NCBI GenBank assembly: GCA_017990865.1
Contig: JAGNNB010000210.1
Location: forward strand, 1 to 5,954
Length of the DNA: 5,954 nt
Origin: Lysobacteraceae bacterium
Lineage (GTDB): Bacteria; Pseudomonadota; Gammaproteobacteria; Xanthomonadales; Xanthomonadaceae
Reading direction: 5' to 3'
Below, in pieces: positions 5,384 to 5,954 of this stretch; position 1 is the stretch's first letter, and the number at the start of each line of letters is the position of its first letter. Both the position numbers and the translations under genes were made by a program. The notes beneath the pieces are model-generated. The model did not search any database. It was not told where the DNA came from and saw only the letters and a list, made by a program, of their open reading frames with translations.

Positions 5384-5954
5384 ATGCGACGATATCTTCA
5401 TTTCATCGATGGAACGCCCCGACCGGCGCGCAGCGGCCGGTGGCTCGATGTCTTCGACCCCGCCATCGCCAGACCCTACGCCGAAGTCGCGGCGGGCGCC
5501 GCCGCCGACATCGACGATGCGGTGGCCGCGGCGCGTGCCGCCTTCCCGCACTGGTCGGGTCTGCCCGCGACCGAACGCGCGCGCTGGTTGGAGCGCTTGG
5601 CCGATGCGCTCGAAGCGCGCGCAGACGATTTCGCGCACGCCGAATCGCGCGACGGCGGTAAACCGCTGCGGTTGGCGCGCGAGATCGAAATTCCGCGCGC
5701 AGTCGCCAATCTGCGCTTCTTCGCGCACGCCGCCACCCAATTCGCCAGCGAATCGCACCACGGCCAAGCGGGCTTGAATTACACCCTGCGCGCGCCGCTC
5801 GGCGTCGTCGCGACGATCTCGCCGTGGAATTTGCCGCTGTATCTGTTCACCTGGAAGATCGCGCCCGCGTTGGCCGCCGGCAATACCGTGGTCGCCAAAC
5901 CCTCCGAAATCACGCCGGCCACGGCGAGCATGCTGGGCGAACTCGCGGCGGAGA
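5384..5954 (+). CDS. Aldehyde dehydrogenase, N-terminal part (3' partial)
   Basis: NAD(P)-dependent aldehyde dehydrogenase. The reading frame from the ATG at 5384 stays open for 190 codons to the window end, about 40% of a usual 480-aa enzyme. It starts MRRYLHFIDGTPRPARSGRW and continues with the N-terminal dimer/cofactor-binding pattern (VFDPAIARPYAEVAAG; ARAAFPHWSGLPATERARWL; ESRDGGKPL). SPWNLPLYLFTWKIAPALAAGN contains the oxyanion Asn of PWN, and VVAKPSEITP contains the Lys-Pro-Ser-Glu of the NAD-binding site. The catalytic Cys and Glu lie beyond the window. AESRDGGKPL, RFFAHAATQF and NYTLRAPLGVVATISPWNLPLYL resemble the hydroxymuconic/aminomuconic semialdehyde dehydrogenase branch (ALDH8-like), which acts in aromatic or tryptophan-kynurenine catabolism. 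That assignment is an inference and needs the rest of the gene. The start lacks a Shine-Dalgarno motif and lies just after a putative -10. Confidence 0.93.
   Translation, partial: MRRYLHFIDGTPRPARSGRWLDVFDPAIARPYAEVAAGAAADIDDAVAAARAAFPHWSGLPATERARWLERLADALEARADDFAHAESRDGGKPLRLAREIEIPRAVANLRFFAHAATQFASESHHGQAGLNYTLRAPLGVVATISPWNLPLYLFTWKIAPALAAGNTVVAKPSEITPATASMLGELAAE

Overview
The window is high-GC bacterial DNA (one hand-counted native line, 1261-1320, is 72% G+C). It is densely packed, and every convincing gene is on the + strand. The gene content, together with several starts that lack a Shine-Dalgarno motif, suggests a Lysobacter/Xanthomonas-type gammaproteobacterium (Xanthomonadaceae). 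This placement is an inference from recalled protein resemblance, not from a search.

Layout, left to right: the 3' end of asnS (asparaginyl-tRNA synthetase); a 268-aa gene of clearly lower GC and different codon use, read as a winged-helix plus PD-(D/E)XK nuclease-like protein inserted directly behind asnS; a 101-aa two-helix membrane protein overlapping by 4 nt a 104-aa hypothetical protein; a TraX-family membrane acyltransferase-like protein; a FabG-like short-chain dehydrogenase/reductase lacking the usual Tyr-Lys catalytic pair; two consecutive single-domain PilZ (cyclic-di-GMP receptor) genes; nei (endonuclease VIII); a 152-bp composite of five back-to-back hairpins bounded by imperfect inverted repeats; and the 5' part of an aldehyde dehydrogenase gene that runs off the window.

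Most genes look like unrelated housekeeping or accessory functions that happen to be neighbours. Two relationships stand out. The two small genes at 1153-1769 are probably translationally coupled. The two PilZ genes look like an old tandem duplication that could supply two cyclic-di-GMP sensors. The most interesting items are the GC-poor nuclease-like gene (a single-gene defence candidate), the SDR with missing catalytic residues, and the hairpin array whose right edge abuts a probable leaderless promoter of the aldehyde dehydrogenase gene. No gene-free stretch exceeds 300 bases. The longest gaps are 5168-5383 (hairpin array), 3845-3973 (holds a putative promoter), 1770-1893 (holds only a possible 9-codon leader) and 2620-2729 (holds only a ribosome-binding site).
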